Made by a program: the position numbers and the translations under genes. DNA of 64,000 bases from Streptomyces nigrescens (GTDB lineage: Bacteria > Actinomycetota > Actinomycetes > Streptomycetales > Streptomycetaceae), in contig AP026073.1 in assembly GCA_024349765.1 (NCBI GenBank), forward strand, positions 2,356,001 through 2,420,000, written 5' to 3'. Shown here in pieces: positions 35,301 through 44,884 of this stretch. The notes beneath the pieces were generated by a model. The model was not told where the DNA came from and made no database searches. It saw only the letters and a list, made by a program, of their open reading frames with translations. The number at the start of each line of letters is the position of its first letter. The first letter of the stretch is position 1.

Positions 35301-38300
35301 CGTCGGCCCGGACGACGACTTCTTCGTCCTGGGCGGCCACTCCCTCCTGGCGACCCGGCTGGTCAGCCGGGTCCGGGCCGCACTCGGGGCCGAACTGTCG
35401 GTCCGCGCCCTCTTCGACCACCGCACGCCGGCCGCCCTCGCCGGCCACCTCACCGCCGCCCCGGCCGCCCGGGAACCGCTGCGCCCGCAGGAACGGCCGT
35501 CCTTCGTGCCGCTGTCGCACATGCAGCAGCGGCTGTGGTTCCTCAACCGCCTCGCCCCCGGCGGCGGCGCCTACCACGTGGCGTCGGCGGTCCGCCTCAC
35601 CGGCGAGCCGGACACCGGGGCGCTGCGCGCCGCGCTGGGCGACCTCACCGACCGCCACGAGGTGCTCCGCACCGTCTACCCCGAACTGGCCGGCGTCCCC
35701 GGCCAGGTGGTGGTGGACGCCGCCGAGGCCCGGCCGGACCTGCCGCGGTACGAGGTGACCGGGGGCGAGCGGGAGCTGACCGCCCGCCTGGCGGCCGAGT
35801 GCGCCGCCGACTTCGACCTGGCCACGGAACTCCCGCTGCGCGCCCGGCTGTTCCGGCTCGGGCCGACGGAGCACGTACTGCTGCTGGTGATGCACCACAT
35901 CGCCGTCGACGGCTGGTCGCTGGAGGTCCTGGCCGGTGAACTCTCCGCGGCGTACCGGGCACGGGCCGCCGGCCGCGCCCCCGAGCTCCCCGAACTGCCG
36001 GTGAGCTACGCCGACTTCACGCTGTGGCAGCGGCGCCTGCTCGGCACCGAGGACGACCCCGGGAGCCTCCAGAACCGGCAACTCGACTACTGGACCACCA
36101 CCCTGCGCGGCATGCCCGAGGAACTGGAGCTGCCCACCGACCACCGGCGGCCGCAGATGGCCGGGTACGCCGGTGACGCGGTCGGCTTCACCGTGCCCGC
36201 CGAGATCCACCGCCGGCTGGCCGCGCTGGCGGTCTCCGCCGGGGTCAGCCCCTTCATGGTGCTCCAGGCCGCCCTCGCCGTCACGCTCACCAAGCTGGGC
36301 GCCGGCACCGACATCCCCCTCGGCACCCCCGTGGCGGGCCGCACCGACGCCGCCCTGCACGACCTGGTCGGCTTCTTCGTCAACACCCTCGTACTGCGCA
36401 CCGACACCGGCGGCGACCCGGCCTTCGTCGAACTGCTGCACCGGGTCAGGGAGGCGGACCTCGGTGCCTACGCGCACCAGGAGCTGCCGTTCGAGCGCCT
36501 GGTGGAGGCGCTCAATCCCACCCGCTCCCTGGCGCGCCAGTCCCTGTTCCAGGTCATGCTCATCCTCCAGAACACCGAGCGCTCCCGGTTCTCCCTGGAC
36601 GGGCTGGAGTGCGCCCCGGTGGAGGTGGGCCTGGGCGTCAAGTTCGACCTCGCCTTCGAGATCGCCGAGGAGCACGACGCCGACGGACCGGCGGGCCTCA
36701 CCGGCCGGCTGGAGTTCGCCACCGATCTGTACACCCGCCCCACCGCCGAGCGGCTCGCGGAGCGCTTCGTCCGCCTGCTGACCGCCGCGGTCACCCGGCC
36801 CACGGAACGGCTGAGCTCCCTAGAGGTCCTGGCGCCCGGGGAGCGCCGGCAGATCCTGGAGCGGTGGAGCGCCGACCGGCAGTGGACCGCGCCCCCGCCC
36901 GTCACCCTGCCGGACCTGTTCGAGCAGTGGGCGCGGCAGCGGCCCGGCCATCCCGCGTTCGTCTCCGACCGGGACCGGCTGACCTACCGCGAACTGGACG
37001 AGCGGGCCGGCCGGTTCGCCCGCCATCTGCGGGACCTCGGCGCCGGCCCGGGCACCCTGGTCGCCCTGGCGCTGCCCCGCTCGGCCGACCTGGTGGTCGC
37101 GCTGCTCGCGGTGCTCAAGACCGGCGCGGCCTACCTCCCGGTCGACCCCGGCTACCCCACCGCGCGGATCACGCAGATGCTGACCGACGCCCGGCCCGCG
37201 CTCCTGGTGACCCGCACCGCGGTGCGGGCGTCGGGCGCGCTGCCCGGCGACGTGGTGGCGGAGGACCGGACCGTGGTGCTCGACGACGCCGCGACCGCGG
37301 AGTCCGTCGCCGCGCGCCCCTCGCGGCCGCTGACCGACGACGAGCGGACCCGGCCCCTGACCCCCGCGGACCTCGCGTACGTGATCTACACCTCCGGGTC
37401 CACCGGGCGGCCCAAGGGCGTCGCCGTCAGCCACGCCACGGCCGCCGACCTCGCCCGCGACCACCGGGCCCGCCTCGGGCTCGGCCCGCACACCAGGGCC
37501 CTGCAGTTCGCGTCCTTCGGCTTCGACGCGGCCGTGTGGGAACTGTGCGTGTCGCTGTTCAGCGGCGGCACCCTGGTCCAGGCCGACGACGACCGGCGGG
37601 CCGGGGAGCCGCTGGCCGACACGATCGGCCGGCACGCGGTCAACCTCGCGGTGCTGCCGCCGGTCGTGGTGGCCTCCCTCCCGCCGGACGCCCGGCTGCC
37701 CAAGGACATGCTGCTGGCGGTCGCCGGCTCGGCCTGCCCACCGGAACTCGTCGACCGCTGGGCCGGGGCCACCCGGATGGTCAACGCCTTCGGCCCGACC
37801 GAGACCACCGTCTGCTGCACCCTCGGCGACCGGCTCCAAGGAGGCCGCCCACCCATCGGCCGCCCCGTCGCCGGGCACCGCACCTACGTCCTCGACGACG
37901 CGCTGTCCCCGGTTCCGGCCGGCGTCACCGGAGAGCTCTACGTGGGCGGCACCGGCCTCGCGGTGGGCTACCTCAACCGCCCGGAGCTCACCGCGGAACG
38001 CTTCGTCGCCGACCCCTTCGGCGCCCCCGGCTCCCGCATGTACCGCACCGGAGACCTGGTGCGGTGGCTCCCCGACGGCAACCTGGACTACGTGGGCCGG
38101 GCCGACCAGCAGGTCAAGATCCGCGGCTTCCGGGTCGAACCCGGCGAGATCGAGAGCGCGTTGACCGACGAGCCCGGGGTGGCCCAGGCGGCCGTCGTCG
38201 CGCGCGAGGACCGCCCCGGCGACCTGCGGCTCGTCGGCTACCTGGTGCCCGAGGCCGGGACCGAGCCCGATGTCGCGGCGCTGCGTGCCGCGCTGGCCCG

Positions 38301-39540
38301 CAGGCTGCCCGGCCACCTGGTGCCCGCGGCCCTCCTGGCCCTGCCGGAGCTGCCGCTGACCGCGCACGGCAAGCTGGACGTCGCCGCGCTGCCGGCGCCC
38401 GAGCGGCGCGGCACGCCGTCCCGGCCGCCCGCGCACGGGACCGAACGGCTGGTCGCCGACGCCTTCGCCGAGGTGCTCGGGGTGGCCGGGGTCGGCGCCG
38501 AGGACGACTTCTTCGCCCTCGGCGGCAACAGCATCGGCAGCGTCCAACTGGTCTCCCGGCTGGCCAAGGACGGCCTGCGGCTCGCCGTCGCGGAGGTCTT
38601 CACCGCGCGCACCGTCGCCGCCCTGGCCGCGCTGGCCCGCCGCGGCCCGACGGCCCCGGGCCAGGCCACGGTCCGGCACCTGGAGGAGCAGTGGACGGCC
38701 GGCGGGCTCGACGCGGGCACGCTCGACCCGTTCGCCCCCCTGCTGCCCATCCGCCCCACGGGTGAACTGCCGCCCTTGTGGTGCCTCCACGGCGGGCTGG
38801 GCCTCAGCCTCCCGTACCTCGGCCTGGCCGCCCACATCGATCCGGCCCGCCCCCTGTACGGCCTCCAGGCGCCGCAGGCGAGCGGCGGCGCACCGCCGGC
38901 CACCCTGGAGGCGCAGGCCGACGCCTGCCTCCGGCTGATCCGGCGGATCCAGCCCGAGGGCCCCTACCACCTGATGGGCTGGTCCTACGGCGGACTGCTC
39001 GCCCACCAACTGGCCGTCCGGCTCCGGCACGCCGGGGACCGGGTGGCGTACCTGGCCAACCTCGACGCCTATCCGCACGACCCCGCCCACGACGGGCCGC
39101 TGGCGGGCGAGCGGGAACTCCTGGTGCGGTTCCTCGCGTACCTCGGGCACGAGGACGCGGCCGGGGCGGCCGACGGCGGCGCCGAGTCCGTCGCGCGCAC
39201 GCTCCGCCGGCACGGGGGGACGTTCGCCCGGCTCGCCACCGAGGACGTCGAGCGGCTGATGGCCACCATGCGGCACCACGCCGACCTGGCGACCCGCTTC
39301 CGGCCCGGCAGTCACGAGGGCGCGATGACCCTGGTGGTCGCCGCCGCCGAGCGCTCCGCGGAGGCCACCGCGCACTCCGTCCGGCGCTGGCGGCCGCACG
39401 TGACCGGCGCGGTGCACCGGCACGACGTACCGCACGAGCACGAGTACCTGATGCACCCCGGACCGCAAGCGGCCATCGGGAAGATCATCGACGACGACCT
39501 GCGCCGCCTCGCGTCGCGGCGCCCCGGAAGGCAGGCATGA
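32320..39540 (+). CDS. Nonribosomal peptide synthetase, C-A-T-C-A-T-TE
   Basis: A 2406-residue NRPS whose ATG overlaps the NRPS1 stop (ATGATG). Domains: C3 (about 11-445; HHIVVDGWS), A2 (466-965), T3 (974-1047, GGHSLLA), C4 (1060-1510; HHIAVDGWS), A3 (1530-2027), T4 (2040-2107, GGNSIGS), thioesterase (2127-2400; GWSYGG with Ser about 2221). The A2 pocket reads DILQLGFVYK, near the recalled glycine code DILQLGLIWK. The A3 pocket reads DAWVAAAVCK, near phenylalanine-type codes such as DAWTIAAVCK. These are eye alignments to GrsA. The C-terminal TE should release the peptide by hydrolysis or cyclisation. The ABC-2 permease start overlaps its stop. Confidence 0.94.
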   Translation: MMATTSTTRPGSDFLPLSPLQRAFLFHADLVQDGPDIHVLQFTADLAGPLDEDRLRAAVRTQFVRHPNLRACFRTRRSGEPVQVLPAAVPLRWTSLDLGHLPPDGQAAALERITEADRTERFDLTRPPLLRCTLVRRADGLYRFLLTAHHIVVDGWSMPLLLSGLFEDYAAASGTAAPAVRPGTGYRDHLAWLARQDGRAARRAWREALSGLSEPSLVAPDDPGRTAVVPHTVRGHLSPPAAGRLAGWARGHQLTTGTVVQGGWGLLVGQLTGRNDVTFGVVDSGRPAELPGVDSLVGMFANTLPARLRIDPARSLTEVFTAFMDRQADLLPHRHLGLVDIQQLVGGATLLDTAVLFQNYPRTGEDAFTELTGLRLLASDIRNDTEFPLSLVVLPGDGLELRLQHHPGLFTEQAARRLLGRATRLLERLPDVADEPAGRLDLLVPEERERVLAGYNDTARPAPGRLLPDALARRAAQDPDRVAVESDHRKLTAGALESRANRLARHLLDHGAGPGSVVAVALPRTGDLLVAVLAVLKTGGAFLAVDPDHPRTRIRYMLDDARPAVLLSATAEAAAIGWPGPTVLMDRPAVGDLPDTLADGDLTDAERGGPLHPALPAYILYTSGSTGRPKGVVVPHGALANFLDDLPRRVPLTRDDRTLATTTFGFDIALLELFLPLLTGTGLVLADRATTRDPAALAAAVRAHGATVLQATPSQLQALLTAQPGCLAGLRLLSGGEALSAALAEGLLRHAGSLVNFYGPTEATVYVTAHEVRAPVDRTPPIGTPLANTRGYVLDAALRPVPPGVVGELYLAGAQLADGYLGRPALTAERFVADPHGAPGTRMYRTGDLARWDADGRLEYLGRTDHQIKVRGHRIEPGEIEAALVAQPGVTHAVVVPRTYGADDVRLVAYLVTPDPDPDTARIREGVAAALPSYMVPAAFVRLDALPLGTSGKVDRTRLPEPPAATPARPLPASGTPALDILRGLFADALGCADVGPDDDFFVLGGHSLLATRLVSRVRAALGAELSVRALFDHRTPAALAGHLTAAPAAREPLRPQERPSFVPLSHMQQRLWFLNRLAPGGGAYHVASAVRLTGEPDTGALRAALGDLTDRHEVLRTVYPELAGVPGQVVVDAAEARPDLPRYEVTGGERELTARLAAECAADFDLATELPLRARLFRLGPTEHVLLLVMHHIAVDGWSLEVLAGELSAAYRARAAGRAPELPELPVSYADFTLWQRRLLGTEDDPGSLQNRQLDYWTTTLRGMPEELELPTDHRRPQMAGYAGDAVGFTVPAEIHRRLAALAVSAGVSPFMVLQAALAVTLTKLGAGTDIPLGTPVAGRTDAALHDLVGFFVNTLVLRTDTGGDPAFVELLHRVREADLGAYAHQELPFERLVEALNPTRSLARQSLFQVMLILQNTERSRFSLDGLECAPVEVGLGVKFDLAFEIAEEHDADGPAGLTGRLEFATDLYTRPTAERLAERFVRLLTAAVTRPTERLSSLEVLAPGERRQILERWSADRQWTAPPPVTLPDLFEQWARQRPGHPAFVSDRDRLTYRELDERAGRFARHLRDLGAGPGTLVALALPRSADLVVALLAVLKTGAAYLPVDPGYPTARITQMLTDARPALLVTRTAVRASGALPGDVVAEDRTVVLDDAATAESVAARPSRPLTDDERTRPLTPADLAYVIYTSGSTGRPKGVAVSHATAADLARDHRARLGLGPHTRALQFASFGFDAAVWELCVSLFSGGTLVQADDDRRAGEPLADTIGRHAVNLAVLPPVVVASLPPDARLPKDMLLAVAGSACPPELVDRWAGATRMVNAFGPTETTVCCTLGDRLQGGRPPIGRPVAGHRTYVLDDALSPVPAGVTGELYVGGTGLAVGYLNRPELTAERFVADPFGAPGSRMYRTGDLVRWLPDGNLDYVGRADQQVKIRGFRVEPGEIESALTDEPGVAQAAVVAREDRPGDLRLVGYLVPEAGTEPDVAALRAALARRLPGHLVPAALLALPELPLTAHGKLDVAALPAPERRGTPSRPPAHGTERLVADAFAEVLGVAGVGAEDDFFALGGNSIGSVQLVSRLAKDGLRLAVAEVFTARTVAALAALARRGPTAPGQATVRHLEEQWTAGGLDAGTLDPFAPLLPIRPTGELPPLWCLHGGLGLSLPYLGLAAHIDPARPLYGLQAPQASGGAPPATLEAQADACLRLIRRIQPEGPYHLMGWSYGGLLAHQLAVRLRHAGDRVAYLANLDAYPHDPAHDGPLAGERELLVRFLAYLGHEDAAGAADGGAESVARTLRRHGGTFARLATEDVERLMATMRHHADLATRFRPGSHEGAMTLVVAAAERSAEATAHSVRRWRPHVTGAVHRHDVPHEHEYLMHPGPQAAIGKIIDDDLRRLASRRPGRQA

Positions 39541-40361
39541 GCACCCTCACCGTCGACACCCCCGCCGGACCGTCCGCCGCAGCCGGTGTCGTCAGGGAGA
39601 CCCTCGCCCTGGCCGGCCGGCGGCTGCGCCATCTCCGCCGGGCCCCCGGACGCACGGTGGGGCTCGTGATGAACCCGCTGGTGATGCTGCTCGCCGTGGG
39701 CTACCTGTTCAAGAACGCCATCGTGTCCCCGCACGGCGGTGCCTACCAGGAGTACCTGATGGCCGGCATCACCGCGCAGGTAGGTCTGGCCGGGGTGGGA
39801 CCCACGGCGGTCAGCGTCGCCCTGGACCGGCGCGCCGGTCTCATGGACCGCTTCCGGTCGCTGCCCATCTCCCGGGCGGCGGTGCTGACCGCGCACGCGC
39901 TGGGTGACCTGCTGATCGGGCTCGGGGTCCTGGTGGTGATCAGCCTCGTCGGCCTGGGCATCGGATGGCGGGTCCACGGTGACCCGCTGTCGGTCCTCGC
40001 CGGGTTCGGCGTCGCCGCCCTGTTCATCCTCGCCACCGTGTGGGTGGGCATCGCGCTGGGGATGACCGTGAGCAACATCGAGTCCGTCGACTCGATCGCG
40101 GCCCTCGGCCTGGTCGTCTGCACCTTCCTCTCGGACGCGGTCTTCTCGGCGTCCGCCATGCCCGCCTGGCTCCGCCCGGTGGTGGAGTGGAACCCGGTCA
40201 CCGCGGTGGCCGACGCCATCCGCCACCTGTGGGGCAACCCGGTCCAGCCCGGCTCGGGCTTCCCCGGCCAGCACCCCTTCCTGGTCGCCGGCTGCTGGCT
40301 CGCGCTGCTGCTCGCCGGGGCGATGGCAGCCGCCCTGACCAGCTTCCGGTCGCGGGAGTGA
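39537..40361 (+). CDS. ABC-2 type transporter permease, DrrB-like
   Basis: A 274-residue inner-membrane protein with about six hydrophobic segments. The N-terminal amphipathic stretch [23 protein letters not shown] and the central [23 protein letters not shown] are hallmarks of daunorubicin-resistance (DrrB) type permeases, which pair with DrrA-like ATPases. The matching ATPase is at 13979-14941, so the two halves of one exporter bracket the biosynthetic genes. ATGA overlap with NRPS2 makes it the last gene of the SbnA-NRPS operon and ties export to synthesis. It probably exports the peptide and gives resistance. Confidence 0.9.
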   Translation: MSTLTVDTPAGPSAAAGVVRETLALAGRRLRHLRRAPGRTVGLVMNPLVMLLAVGYLFKNAIVSPHGGAYQEYLMAGITAQVGLAGVGPTAVSVALDRRAGLMDRFRSLPISRAAVLTAHALGDLLIGLGVLVVISLVGLGIGWRVHGDPLSVLAGFGVAALFILATVWVGIALGMTVSNIESVDSIAALGLVVCTFLSDAVFSASAMPAWLRPVVEWNPVTAVADAIRHLWGNPVQPGSGFPGQHPFLVAGCWLALLLAGAMAAALTSFRSRE

Positions 40362-40443
40362 GCCACGTCGTGCGGTGCGGTCACCGGGCCCCGGGGCACC
40401 CGGCGGGCGAAGCGTACTGAGCAGTCGCTTACGATGGGTCGGC

Positions 40444-40962
40444 ATGTCCGCAACAGCACCAGGAGCCCCGTCCGTGACCGTCGAAACCCTGCCGGCCGCC
40501 GCCGTCCCGTACGGCCGGCTCGTCCCCGTCACCGTCCACTTCGACGACCTCGACGCCCTGGGCATGCTGCACAACTCCCGCTACCCGTTGCTGGTCGAAC
40601 GCGCCTGGGCGGAGTACTGGCACGGCCAGGGCTTCGGCTTCGACGGCGACTGGGCCGCGGCCGGCGACATGTGCAACGTCATCAAGGAGATGCGGGTCTC
40701 CTACGAGCGCCCGGTCACCCGCCCCGGCCACTACGCCGCCCACCTCTGGATCGAACGCCTCGGCCGCACCGGCCTCACCTACGGCTTCCGGCTCTGCTCG
40801 GCCGACGGCAGCGAGACCTATGCCCACGGCCACCGCGTCCTGGTCCGGGTCGACTCCGCCACGCTGCGGCCCACGCCGTGGTCGGACCGGGCCCGCGCGG
40901 TGGCCGGTGAACTGATCCGGCCGGAGACGGACGAGCGGGAGACGGCGGCGGACGCGGCCTGA
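40444..40962 (+). CDS. Hotdog-fold acyl-CoA thioesterase (4HBT family)
   Basis: A 172-residue single hotdog-domain protein. The 4-hydroxybenzoyl-CoA-thioesterase-type motif DDLDALGMLHNSRYPLLVERA contains the catalytic Asp at the start of the long helix. The family hydrolyses acyl thioesters in the cytoplasm. It lies 82 bp after the cluster permease; the sequence GCTTACGAT just before could be a -10 region of its own promoter, so the transcript may be nearly leaderless. It could be a type II editing thioesterase for the cluster, but an independent housekeeping gene is equally likely. Start ATG 40444 was chosen over 40375 because the extra residues are not conserved-looking. Confidence 0.82.
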   Translation: MSATAPGAPSVTVETLPAAAVPYGRLVPVTVHFDDLDALGMLHNSRYPLLVERAWAEYWHGQGFGFDGDWAAAGDMCNVIKEMRVSYERPVTRPGHYAAHLWIERLGRTGLTYGFRLCSADGSETYAHGHRVLVRVDSATLRPTPWSDRARAVAGELIRPETDERETAADAA

Positions 40963-41020
40963 TCCGCCGGAGCGCGAGCGGGCCCCGGCCGGGACCGCTC
41001 CCGCTCAGGACCGCTCCCGC

Positions 41021-42262
41021 TCAGGACCGTTCCAGGTCGTCCGCCACCGCGGGCGCGCCGCCCGAGGCCCTGCGGGCCGGGACCCGCAGTACCCGGGCGC
41101 CCACGACCAGACCGCAGGCCAGCGCCGTGACCAGCCCGAACGACACCGTCAGCGAACTCGCCTGGGCGATCCCGCCGATCGCGGACGGGGCGATCAGCCC
41201 GGACGTGTAGGTGATCGTGGCGACCCCCGCGATCGCCTGGCTCGGCGCCGGACCGCTGCGCCCGGCGGCCGCGAAGGCCAGCGGGACCACCACCGCGATG
41301 CCCAGGCCGATCAGCCCGAACCCGGCCATCGCCGTCACCGGGTGGCGGGCCGCGACGATCAGCAGCCCGCCGGCCGCCGCCAGCACGCCCCCGGCCCGCA
41401 CCGTGCGCACCGCGCCGAAGCGGGCCACCACCTTGTCGCCGGCCAGTCGCGCGGCCGCCATGGTGCAGGAGAAGGCGGTGGTCGAGGCGGCCGCCAGGCC
41501 GGCGTCCGTGCCCAGCCGGTCGCGGAGGTAGACCGCCGACCAGTCCAGCCCGGCGCCCTCCGCGAACACCGCACAGAATCCGATGGCCCCGATGATCACG
41601 GCCGACCTCGGCGGCAGCGCGAAGCGCGGCGGCGGATGCTCCTCGGGGGCGCTGCGCAGGTCCAGTACGCCCTGGCAGGCGGCCGCGCCCAGCAGGGTCA
41701 ACACCAGTGCGGCAGCGGCGAGATGGAGCCGGGCGTCCCATCCGTCGTGGGCGGCGAGGGTGCCGGCCGCCGAGCCGAGCAGGGCGCCCGCGCTCCACAT
41801 CCCGTGCAGCCCCGACATGATGGGCCGTCCGAGCCGGTCCTCGGTCTCCACGCCGAGGGCGTTCATCGCGACGTCCGACATTCCGGAGGCCGCGCCGTAC
41901 ACCAGCAGCGCCGGGCAGAGCGCGTACAGGCCGGGGGAGAGGGCGGGCAGGACCAGCGAGAGGGTCCACAGCGCGAGCAGGGCGCGCAGCGCCGTCCGGG
42001 CGCCGAAGCGGTGACTGATCCGGCCGGCCAGCGGCATGGCCAGCGACGCGCCGATCGCCGGGAAGGCGAGGGCCAGGCCGAGTTGGCCGGGGGAGATGCC
42101 GGTGTGGTCCTGGATCCAGGGGATGCGGGTGGCGAAGTTGCCGGTGACCGCGCCGTGGACGAGGAAGACCAGCGCGACGGACCGACGGGCGCGGCGCAGC
42201 CGGTCCCGGGGGAGCGGGGGGACGAGGGGGAGGGAGCCGTCGGGGGTACCGGTGCCAGCCAT
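41021..42262 (-). CDS. MFS transporter (FucP/YbjJ-like)
   Basis: A 413-residue inner-membrane protein with about 12 hydrophobic segments. The segments GAVTGNFATRIPWIQDHTGISPGQLGLAL and PLAGRISHRFGARTAL resemble the YbjJ/fucose-permease-like MFS branch. It is divergent to a ROK-family regulator 70 bp away, with a perfect inverted repeat between them. That arrangement points to a sugar or sugar-derivative transporter repressed by the ROK protein. The start ATG (complement 42260-42262) was chosen because upstream frame residues would overlap that operator and the ROK gene. Confidence 0.85.
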   Translation of the reverse strand: MAGTGTPDGSLPLVPPLPRDRLRRARRSVALVFLVHGAVTGNFATRIPWIQDHTGISPGQLGLALAFPAIGASLAMPLAGRISHRFGARTALRALLALWTLSLVLPALSPGLYALCPALLVYGAASGMSDVAMNALGVETEDRLGRPIMSGLHGMWSAGALLGSAAGTLAAHDGWDARLHLAAAALVLTLLGAAACQGVLDLRSAPEEHPPPRFALPPRSAVIIGAIGFCAVFAEGAGLDWSAVYLRDRLGTDAGLAAASTTAFSCTMAAARLAGDKVVARFGAVRTVRAGGVLAAAGGLLIVAARHPVTAMAGFGLIGLGIAVVVPLAFAAAGRSGPAPSQAIAGVATITYTSGLIAPSAIGGIAQASSLTVSFGLVTALACGLVVGARVLRVPARRASGGAPAVADDLERS

Positions 42263-42271
42263 GGGCGGTAA

Positions 42272-42296
42272 ATTATCAGGAACCCTGCCTGATAAT
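42272..42296. promoter_or_regulatory. Inverted-repeat operator between MFS and ROK genes
   Basis: ATTATCAGG (42272-42280) and CCTGATAAT (42288-42296) are perfect 9-bp arms separated by 7 nt. The site is strikingly AT-rich for this genome and sits 9 bp before the MFS start and 36 bp before the ROK start. It is the expected operator of the ROK regulator for both genes. Confidence 0.65.
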
Positions 42297-42332
42297 AAGG
42301 GCGTCGGCCCGACCGGATGGAAGAATCCCGCC

Positions 42333-43580
42333 ATGCATCCACCGCGCGCGGCAGCCGCCGGCCGCACCGCCTCGCCGGCCACCGCCCGGCTGATCAACGA
42401 CCGACTGGCCCTCCAACTCCTGCAGTCCGACGGGCCGTTGACGGCCGGTCAGCTCAAGACGCTGACCGGACTGTCCCGGCCGACCGTGGCCGACCTCGTC
42501 GAACGCCTCCAGCAGGCCGGGCTGATCGCCGTCGTGGGGCAGAGCGGCGCACAGCGGCGCGGACCCAACGCCCGCCTCTACGGCATCGTCGCCGACCGGG
42601 CCCACCTCGTCGGCCTCGACCTGCGCACCCACAGCGTCACGGTCGCGGTCGCCGACCTCCTGGGGCGGGTGCGCGCCGAACGCACCGCCCCCGTCGGCGC
42701 GGACGACACCCACGACGCGGCCGTCGCCACCGCCCTCGCCGTGGTCGACAAGGCGCTCGCCGCGGCCGGCGCCGACCGGCCGCACACCCTCGCGGTCGGC
42801 GCGCCCGGCCTGGTCGACCCCGCCACCGGCCGGCTCGGCGGCACCGACCGGATCCCGTCCTGGCACGCCACCCTGGTCGGCGAACTGCGCACCCGGACGG
42901 CCGCCCCGGTCCTGCTGGAGAACGAGGTCAACCTCGCCGCCCTCGCCGAACAGCGCGAGGGCGCGGCCCACGACCACGACACCTTCGTCCTGCTCTGGCT
43001 CGGCCACGGCACCGGCGCCGCGGTCGTCCTGGACGGCGCGCTGCGACGCGGCGCCTCGGGCGGCACCGGCGAGATCGGTTTCCTCCCCGTCCCCGGCACC
43101 GGCGCACTGCCCTCCGCCACCGGCTGCGACGGCGGCTTCCACTCCCTCGCCGGCTCCGCGGCGCTCTGCGCCCTCGCGGCCGAGCACGGCCTCGCCGCCC
43201 CGCCCGGCGACGGGCCCGGCCGGCCCGGCCCCACCGACGCCCCGCCCGCCGAGGCCCTGGTCCGCGCCGCCGTCACCGCCGAGGAACGCGGCGCCGACCC
43301 GGCGGGCGCCGCCTTCCTCGACGCCGTGGCCGACCGGGTCGCCCTGGGTGCGGCGGCCGTCTGCGCGGTCCTCGACCCCGGCTGCGTGGTCCTCGGCGGC
43401 GAGATCGGCCTGGCCGGCGGCGCCGCGCTCGCCGACCGGGTCGCCGGCCGGCTCGCCCGGCTCTCCCCGCTGCGCACCGACGTACGGGCCGGCGCGGTCG
43501 GCGGCCGGGCGGTACTGCGCGGCGCGGTCCTCGCCGCACGGGACGCGGCGCAGGACGAGCTGTTCGCCCCGGCGGGCTGA
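42333..43580 (+). CDS. ROK family transcriptional regulator
   Basis: A 415-residue repressor. An N-terminal winged HTH (about 15-75; LTAGQLKTLTGLSRPTVADLVERLQQAGL) is followed by a ROK sugar-kinase-like domain (LVGLDLRTHSVTVAVADL; LAVGAPGLVDPATG; a GHGTGAAVVLDGALRRG phosphate loop; CVVLGGEIGLAGG). The zinc-binding cysteine cluster of true ROK kinases is reduced to TGCDGGFHS, which fits a regulator rather than an enzyme. It is divergent to an MFS transporter and probably binds the inverted repeat at 42272-42296, released by a sugar ligand. Confidence 0.88.
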   Translation: MHPPRAAAAGRTASPATARLINDRLALQLLQSDGPLTAGQLKTLTGLSRPTVADLVERLQQAGLIAVVGQSGAQRRGPNARLYGIVADRAHLVGLDLRTHSVTVAVADLLGRVRAERTAPVGADDTHDAAVATALAVVDKALAAAGADRPHTLAVGAPGLVDPATGRLGGTDRIPSWHATLVGELRTRTAAPVLLENEVNLAALAEQREGAAHDHDTFVLLWLGHGTGAAVVLDGALRRGASGGTGEIGFLPVPGTGALPSATGCDGGFHSLAGSAALCALAAEHGLAAPPGDGPGRPGPTDAPPAEALVRAAVTAEERGADPAGAAFLDAVADRVALGAAAVCAVLDPGCVVLGGEIGLAGGAALADRVAGRLARLSPLRTDVRAGAVGGRAVLRGAVLAARDAAQDELFAPAG

Positions 43581-43634
43581 ACCCGCTCCGGACGGACCCG
43601 GGCCGCACCCGGCTCCGGGCCGCCCGGCCCCGGC

Positions 43635-44414
43635 TCAGTGCGACGCCCCGCCGCCCGCCCGTTCCGCCAGGAACTCCGCGTAGGTCCGCTCCCCGACGGC
43701 GTGCTCCGGAGTGAGGTTCTCGCCCCGGCGCAGCGCCGCGCCCACCTTGCCCGGCACCCGCACCGGCACCAGCAGCCGGCGCCGCCCGCCCGCGTCGAGC
43801 GTCGCCCGCACCAGCTCCCGCGCCTGGAGTACCTCGGGCCCGCCCATGTCCGCGACCCGCCCGGCGGGCTCCCGGGCCGCCAACCCGGCCAGCCGCGCGG
43901 CCACTTCGCGGACCTCCACCGGCTGGATCCGGATCCCGGTCGGCACCGGCACCACCGGCGACCGGGCCCCCGCCTTGACCATCTGGAGCACCAGATCGTG
44001 GAACTGCGTCGTCCGCAGCACCGTCCAGCCGATGCCGGAGTCCTCGATCAGCCGCTCCACCGCGTGCTTGGTCCGGTAGTAGCCGAGCGGCACCCGGTCC
44101 ACCCCGACGATCGAGATGTAGACCAGATGCGGCACCCCCGCCGCCGCCACCGCGTCGAGCAGCGGCCGGGCCGCCTCCAGGTCACCACCGGACGGCGCCG
44201 AGGCGCAGTGCACCACGGCGTCCACGTCCGCGAGCGCCACGTCCAGGCCGGTGCCCTCGCGCAGATCGACCGCGTACGACCGCAGCCGCGGCCGTTCGGT
44301 GCCGGTGTGCGGCCGCCGGCTCACCGAGCGGACCTCGTGCCCGTCGCCGAGCAGCCGCTCGATCAACGGCCGGCCGAGCGTGCCGGTACCGCCGGTCACC
44401 AGAATTCTCGCCAT
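43635..44414 (-). CDS. NAD(P)-binding SDR, NmrA-like
   Basis: A 259-residue atypical short-chain dehydrogenase. The N-terminal dinucleotide motif ILVTGGTGTLGRPLIERLLGDG is complete. The YYRTK segment (YISIVGVDRVPLGYYRTKHAVE) keeps a Tyr-x-x-x-Lys-like arrangement. Members of this group act as redox sensors or small-molecule reductases; the substrate is unknown. It is transcribed divergently from the riboflavin operon, whose riboswitch begins about 190 bp away. Confidence 0.85.
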   Translation of the reverse strand: MARILVTGGTGTLGRPLIERLLGDGHEVRSVSRRPHTGTERPRLRSYAVDLREGTGLDVALADVDAVVHCASAPSGGDLEAARPLLDAVAAAGVPHLVYISIVGVDRVPLGYYRTKHAVERLIEDSGIGWTVLRTTQFHDLVLQMVKAGARSPVVPVPTGIRIQPVEVREVAARLAGLAAREPAGRVADMGGPEVLQARELVRATLDAGGRRRLLVPVRVPGKVGAALRRGENLTPEHAVGERTYAEFLAERAGGGASH

Positions 44415-44604
44415 CGTCGTTCAGTCCTTGCGTGCGGGGGGACAACCGCGTCCCCGGGTGCGTACCGTCCCCTCATGACGGAGCAGCCGCCCCCGTTCGT
44501 GACACCGCGGCGCGCCGGACGCTGTGAGACAGCCCACAGCGGTTCGCCCGCATGGGCGACGATCGGCCGTGGCAGACTGAAGCTGTACTGACATAAGAGC
44601 AGCA

Positions 44605-44731
44605 GCGCACTCCGGGGTCGGTGTAATTCCGAACCGGCGGTAACAGTCCGCGACCCGTCCGCATCCAGCGGCCGGTTGAGCAGGTGGAATTCCTGCACCG
44701 ACGGTGAAAGTCCGGATGGGAGGCAGTGCGC
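44605..44731 (+). ncRNA. FMN riboswitch (RFN element)
   Basis: The closing stem P1 is GCGCACT (44605-44611) with AGTGCGC (44725-44731). In between are the conserved RFN parts: CCGGGGTCGGTGTAATTCC, GAACCGGCGGTAACAGTCCG, CGACCC, the AGCAGGTGGAATTCCTGCACC region, GACGGTGAAAGTCCGGATGGGAGG split over 44700-44723. It precedes ribD by about 150 nt and should shut down the riboflavin operon when FMN is high. It is a classical, complete example. Confidence 0.96.
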
Positions 44732-44761
44732 GGCGGGCGAGCTTCGGTACACCGCCGTCGG

Positions 44762-44798
44762 CGGCGCGTCCGGTCGTATCCGGACGGGCGCTTCCTTT
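44762..44798 (+). terminator. Intrinsic terminator of the FMN riboswitch expression platform
   Basis: CGTCCGG (44765-44771) pairs with CCGGACG (44778-44784) around a 6-nt loop; outer GCG/CGC bases can extend the stem with a bulge, and CTTCCTTTT follows. It lies between the RFN aptamer and ribD, so FMN binding would favour this terminator. Confidence 0.6.
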
Positions 44799-44884
44799 TC
44801 CGGCGCGGTGCTCCCGTTGTGTCGTTCCGCTTCCTGTCGTCCAGACAGCCCCGGAGTCCGTGCCCGAAGAGGCAGGAGGACCCG

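Noticed and set aside
31108-36675. An open frame of 1855 codons antisense to the NRPS genes
   Set aside because: It is the usual GC-rich antisense shadow; the plus strand has complete NRPS domain motifs throughout, and the antisense product is low-complexity.
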